Assembly: GCA_934446365.1 (NCBI GenBank) | Contig: CAKSDZ010000002.1 | Span: 434,001 to 498,000 of the forward strand | Length of the DNA stretch: 64,000 bases | Direction of reading: 5' to 3' | From: an uncultured Eubacteriales bacterium | GTDB taxonomy: Bacteria; Bacillota; Clostridia; Oscillospirales; CAG-272 | Shown: in pieces, positions 61,234 through 64,000 of the stretch | Position numbering within the stretch: position 1 is the stretch's first letter | Layout of the letters: every line of letters starts with the position of its first letter | Program-made: the position numbers and the translations under genes | Notes under the pieces: generated by a model | Seen by the model: the letters and a program-made list of their open reading frames with translations, nothing else | Databases searched by the model: none | Told to the model about the DNA's origin: nothing

Positions 61234-62049
61234 TTATGCAACAAGCTCTTCGGGGTCAACTTCCTCAAAGTCCTGATAGCCTGCGGGCGGCGTTATCGTA
61301 ACCGCAGTACCCGGATTTTTGAACGCAATGTTCATATCGACGGAAGCTTTCATCTCAAGAGACATCCCCTCCGATTCCGCTTTCAAGTTCATGTCGAAGC
61401 TGATGCCGTATACGGAAATATATCCGTTTTTGTCAACGGTGACAGTGACCTTTGCATTGGTAACGGAAACCTCCGATACCTCTTCTCCTTCCGCTGCGGA
61501 AGCAGACATCTCGTCGACAAAGCTCTTGTAGATCTCCGCGAATTTTTCGTCCGAAACGGCAACGGAAACCGTTTTTGTGCCGTCGCTGTTCTCCGTAATT
61601 TCCACATCGGAGAGAATATCCTCCGGAAGCTCCTTGATCACGGATTCGATATCGGCATACCCGTCGTATTCCTCGGTATTCTCCCCCGCCTTCATTTTCA
61701 TATTCTGCCCGAAAGCGGTAATATAGCACCATTCTCCCTCCGTATAAGCTTCCGTTTTCATCGTCATTCCCATCATCGTCATGGAAACCGTCGAGAACGT
61801 AACCGGATTATCCCCCTTCAGTCCCGCCGCTTTTACATTATACTGCATAGGAACATCCATGCTGACACCCATTGTCTCGACACCCATTTTGATCTCCATA
61901 TCGGCTTCAAACGAGTCAAGCGTCTCCATTTTCGCAACGGCGTCCGAAACGAGCGAATAGGCTGTCAGCTTTTTCTCTTCGCATGAGGTCAATGCAAACA
62001 ATGAAACAAGCATGACAAGAACAAGTGCAATCGCTGTAAATTTTTTCAT
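61234..62049 (-). CDS. Lipoprotein, DUF6612/LppX-like outer beta fold
   Basis: 271 residues. A lipoprotein signal (FTAIALVLVMLVSLFALTSC) has its lipobox Cys in LTSC, followed by EEKK. The mature part starts with a helix (VSDAVAKMETLDSFEADMEI) and alternates strands rich in Met and Thr (VSMTMMGMTMKTEAYTEGEW), as in half-barrel lipoproteins that hold hydrophobic ligands. Exact family and ligand are uncertain. The ATG with AAGGAGA upstream was chosen; the frame before it lacks a signal peptide. It is monocistronic with its own promoter. Confidence 0.8.
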   Translation of the reverse strand: MKKFTAIALVLVMLVSLFALTSCEEKKLTAYSLVSDAVAKMETLDSFEADMEIKMGVETMGVSMDVPMQYNVKAAGLKGDNPVTFSTVSMTMMGMTMKTEAYTEGEWCYITAFGQNMKMKAGENTEEYDGYADIESVIKELPEDILSDVEITENSDGTKTVSVAVSDEKFAEIYKSFVDEMSASAAEGEEVSEVSVTNAKVTVTVDKNGYISVYGISFDMNLKAESEGMSLEMKASVDMNIAFKNPGTAVTITPPAGYQDFEEVDPEELVA

Positions 62050-62090
62050 AAAGTGGTATTCTCCTTTCCATGGATTCATTAGATGAAGTT

Positions 62091-62119
62091 ATTATATCAT
62101 ATTATTCACAATTTTGCAA
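62091..62119 (-). promoter_or_regulatory. Sigma-A promoter of the lipoprotein gene
   Basis: TTGCAA (62114-62119) and TATAAT (62091-62096) are 17 bp apart, 41 bp before the start codon. Confidence 0.75.
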
Positions 62120-62180
62120 TATAAAAAACAAAAAATATTTATAACTTTATGAAAACATAAAATTTGCCCTCTCCGCTTGT

Positions 62181-63014
62181 TTACGCGAGATACGGAGCAG
62201 TCCGGTTGCCCATATAATGGTTAAAATTCGTTGGTTTGTCAATAAATTCCCTCGCAAAAATAAGCAGGGAGTAAAAAGACGGCGAGGGTAAAAGCCGATA
62301 AAGCGTTTCTTCCGTATCATTTATTTCCATTTTCTGTGTCGAAATCTGTTTATATTTGATAAGTATATCAAGGATTTCCGCAGCACGCGTCGGTGTTACG
62401 GAAAGCGCCTTTACAAGAAGCTCCGGCGTGAACAGTTTATTGCTCTTTCTTTTATAAAGAAAAATCAATGCCTCAAATACGTCTTTTTGCGAAAGATCCG
62501 CAAACAAAGAGACGTAATCGATCCCTTTGAATAAAGCCGTCTCCTTGTCTTTACACTCGGGCACCAGCAAAAAATACGGCAGATCCTTGGAAAGTCCCAT
62601 CATGGTATATCCTTCGTCCGTCTGCACGGTGGAGTAACAACGGGGTTTCCCGCATGTCCCTATATCTTCAAGTTCTTTGCCTTTGTATTTTCCACCGAAA
62701 AGAGCCTTTTCCATCGTCCAGCACAGGTCAAACATTACCGCAAAACGCTCTTTCTCCTCTTCCGTCATAAGCATTTCTCCAACCGCCGTGTGTACATCCT
62801 TATAGTCGGAAATTTCTCTTCCGAACAGCATGTCCACGGACACACCGAAGAAATCCGCAATTTTCGGCAAAAGCTCGCAGTCAGGCATGCCGCCGTTCTC
62901 CCATTTGGAAACCGCCTGCGCCGTGACGCCGACATATTCGGCCAGTTCGTCCTGTCTGATATTCCGCTCTTTTCTCAAATCCGCAATGATATCTCCTATT
63001 TTCTTTGTTTTCAT
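62181..63014 (-). CDS. XRE-family regulator with C-terminal sensor region
   Basis: 277 residues. The helix-turn-helix is KKIGDIIADLRKERNIRQDE, LAEYVGVTAQAVSKWENGGM and a PKIADFFGVSVDMLFGRE tail. The rest is soluble: a Cys-containing middle (DIGTCGKPRCYSTVQTDEGY) and a winged-helix-like end (KLFTPELLVKALSVTPTRAA, EILDILIKYKQIS). No membrane segment. GAGAGGTG precedes the ATG. A perfect 14-bp palindrome at its transcription start suggests autoregulation. Targets are unknown. Confidence 0.85.
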   Translation of the reverse strand: MKTKKIGDIIADLRKERNIRQDELAEYVGVTAQAVSKWENGGMPDCELLPKIADFFGVSVDMLFGREISDYKDVHTAVGEMLMTEEEKERFAVMFDLCWTMEKALFGGKYKGKELEDIGTCGKPRCYSTVQTDEGYTMMGLSKDLPYFLLVPECKDKETALFKGIDYVSLFADLSQKDVFEALIFLYKRKSNKLFTPELLVKALSVTPTRAAEILDILIKYKQISTQKMEINDTEETLYRLLPSPSFYSLLIFAREFIDKPTNFNHYMGNRTAPYLA

Positions 63015-63037
63015 GTTACACCTCTCAAATTTGGTTT

Positions 63038-63086
63038 GTAAAAGCTTTTACGCCTTTATTATAGACCAAGCTCAGGTTGATTTCAA
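63038..63086 (-). promoter_or_regulatory. Promoter with palindromic operator of the XRE regulator
   Basis: TTGAAA (63081-63086) and TATAAT (63058-63063) are 17 bp apart. The perfect palindrome GTAAAAGCTTTTAC (63038-63051) covers the predicted start point near 63051. Confidence 0.72.
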
Positions 63087-63146
63087 CGGAGGCGTATTTG
63101 AGAAAAATCAATCCGCAGTTGTTTTTCGCTCTTCTTCTGATGTCAA

Positions 63147-63183
63147 CAAAAAAGAGCCTCCGGACAGCCGGAGGAGCTTTTTT
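63147..63183. terminator. Intrinsic terminator of guaB
   Basis: CCTCCGG (63157-63163) pairs with CCGGAGG (63168-63174), loop ACAG, between A6 and T7 runs, about 40 bp past the guaB stop. Confidence 0.85.
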
Positions 63184-63221
63184 CTTTTATATAAAATTGA
63201 AAGAAAGACCGTCTACACGGA

Positions 63222-64000
63222 TTACCGGTTGCTTTGGTCCTTGACGAGAACGTCATGTGCGCCGCCCTCCACGATGGAGGTCGCGGAAACAAGCGTGAGC
63301 TTCGCCTTTTTCTGCAATTCCGGAATGGTGAGCGCACCGCAGTTGCACATCGTCGAACGGATCTTGCTCAGCGTCGTCATCAGATTGTCGTGCAGGGAGC
63401 CTGCATACGGCACGTAGCAGTCCACGCCCTCGACAAAGGAAAGCTTCGCGGCGCCGCCCATATCATAGCGCTGCCAGTTGCGCGCACGGGCGCTTCCCTC
63501 GCCCCAGTATTCCTTCATATAGCTGCCGTTGACCATGACCTTGTTGGTCGGGCTTTCGTCAAAGCGGGAAAAATACCGGCCGAGCATACAGAAATCACAG
63601 CCCATAGCAAGCGCCAGCGTGATATGATAATCGAGAACGATGCCGCCGTCCGAGCAGATCGGCACATAAATCCCGGTTTCCTCAAAATATTCGTCGCGTG
63701 CCTTGGCCACCTCAATGACAGCCGTTGCCTGACCGCGTCCGATGCCTTTTGTCTCTCTCGTGATACAGATGGAACCGCCGCCGATGCCGACCTTGACAAA
63801 GTCCGCGCCGGCCTCCGCAAGGAAACGGAATCCGTCCCGATCTACGACATTGCCGGCTCCGACCTTGACCGTGTCGCCGTATTTTTCGCGGACAAAGGCG
63901 AGCGTGCGGCTCTGCCATTCGGTATAACCCTCGCTTGAATCGATACAAAGCACGTCCGCTCCTGCTTCGACAAGCGCCGGAACGCGCTCGGCATAATCTC
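63222..64000 (-). CDS. guaB: IMP dehydrogenase (5' part outside the window)
   Basis: The visible 259 C-terminal residues hold the catalytic barrel: [40 protein letters not shown] and the Cys loop [20 protein letters not shown], then [29 protein letters not shown] and the flap [11 protein letters not shown]. The enzyme oxidises IMP to XMP, the first step to GMP. The loop has [10 protein letters not shown] where most bacterial enzymes have GPGSICTTR; this marks a divergent type discussed in the findings. CBS domains cannot be judged as the N-terminus is missing. Confidence 0.93.
   Translation of the reverse strand, partial: DYAERVPALVEAGADVLCIDSSEGYTEWQSRTLAFVREKYGDTVKVGAGNVVDRDGFRFLAEAGADFVKVGIGGGSICITRETKGIGRGQATAVIEVAKARDEYFEETGIYVPICSDGGIVLDYHITLALAMGCDFCMLGRYFSRFDESPTNKVMVNGSYMKEYWGEGSARARNWQRYDMGGAAKLSFVEGVDCYVPYAGSLHDNLMTTLSKIRSTMCNCGALTIPELQKKAKLTLVSATSIVEGGAHDVLVKDQSNR

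Noticed and set aside
1..64000. CRISPR array, prophage, IS element or rRNA operon
   Set aside because: No regularly spaced direct repeats, no transposase, integrase or structural phage genes, and no rRNA sequence was seen on either strand.

Overview
The window is a 64 kb stretch of a moderately GC-rich chromosome of a spore-forming member of the Clostridia. Sporulation genes are spread through it: sigK with its pro-sequence and no interrupting element, a SipL-like DUF3794/LysM coat protein, spoIIR, an alpha/beta SASP, ylbJ, yqfC and yqfD. Housekeeping genes (feoAB, mutS2, prs, phoH-ybeY-era-recO, mgtE, guaB) are of Firmicutes type. No phage, IS element, rRNA or CRISPR array is visible. The only clear foreign-looking patch is about 1 kb of AT-rich DNA near 32.5-33.4 kb. 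The family below class Clostridia cannot be settled from sequence reading.

Layout. 0-3.4 kb: the end of a SanA/DUF218 protein, a frameshifted MerR regulator with an intact MerR-type promoter, and feoAB. 3.5-9.5 kb: SipL-like coat gene, sigK, a DUF2500 protein, Ppx/GppA phosphatase overlapping spoIIR tail to tail, a C39-like orphan and a SASP. 9.8-17.4 kb: cyclase-family hydrolase, membrane-bound XRE regulator, SPFH protein coupled to a polysaccharide deacetylase, an SLH-domain surface protein, tRNA-Gln, and an ECF sigma factor with an RsgI/PepSY-like membrane anti-sigma factor. 17.6-32.4 kb: a frameshifted glycosidase, a two-gene activase/2-hydroxyacyl-CoA dehydratase-like system with a possible leader RNA, a sugar isomerase-like protein, DUF3343 plus cysteine desulfurase, PTS IIC, pncB, an AspT/YidE-like transporter and a GH78 rhamnosidase. 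32.5-33.3 kb: an isolated nucleotidyltransferase in AT-rich DNA.

33.6-45.3 kb is a long run of reverse-strand genes with short gaps: a Cys-rich small protein, mutS2, a coiled-coil membrane protein, rhaB, rhaA, capA, a GlmS-like SIS protein, a tandem class II aldolase and prs. With the GH78 enzyme just beyond it, this gives a plausible route from rhamnosides to rhamnulose 1-phosphate and its cleavage, the aldolase having one active and one degenerate half. 46.5-54.7 kb is a rearranged form of the yqfC-yqfD-phoH-ybeY-era-recO operon: a glycosidase-like gene, an AAC(3)-like acetyltransferase and an unknown membrane protein sit inside it, while yqfF, dgkA and cdd are absent. 54.7-64 kb holds a metallophosphoesterase, mgtE, a broken Fpg-family glycosylase, a one-chain ThrE exporter, a DUF1846 protein, a lipoprotein, an XRE regulator with a palindromic operator, and the 3' part of guaB.

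Three genes (MerR, a glycosidase, Fpg-like) carry single-base frameshifts while neighbours are intact; sequence errors and real decay cannot be told apart here. Many start sites were decided by Shine-Dalgarno spacing and by near-consensus sigma-A promoters that can be read directly.
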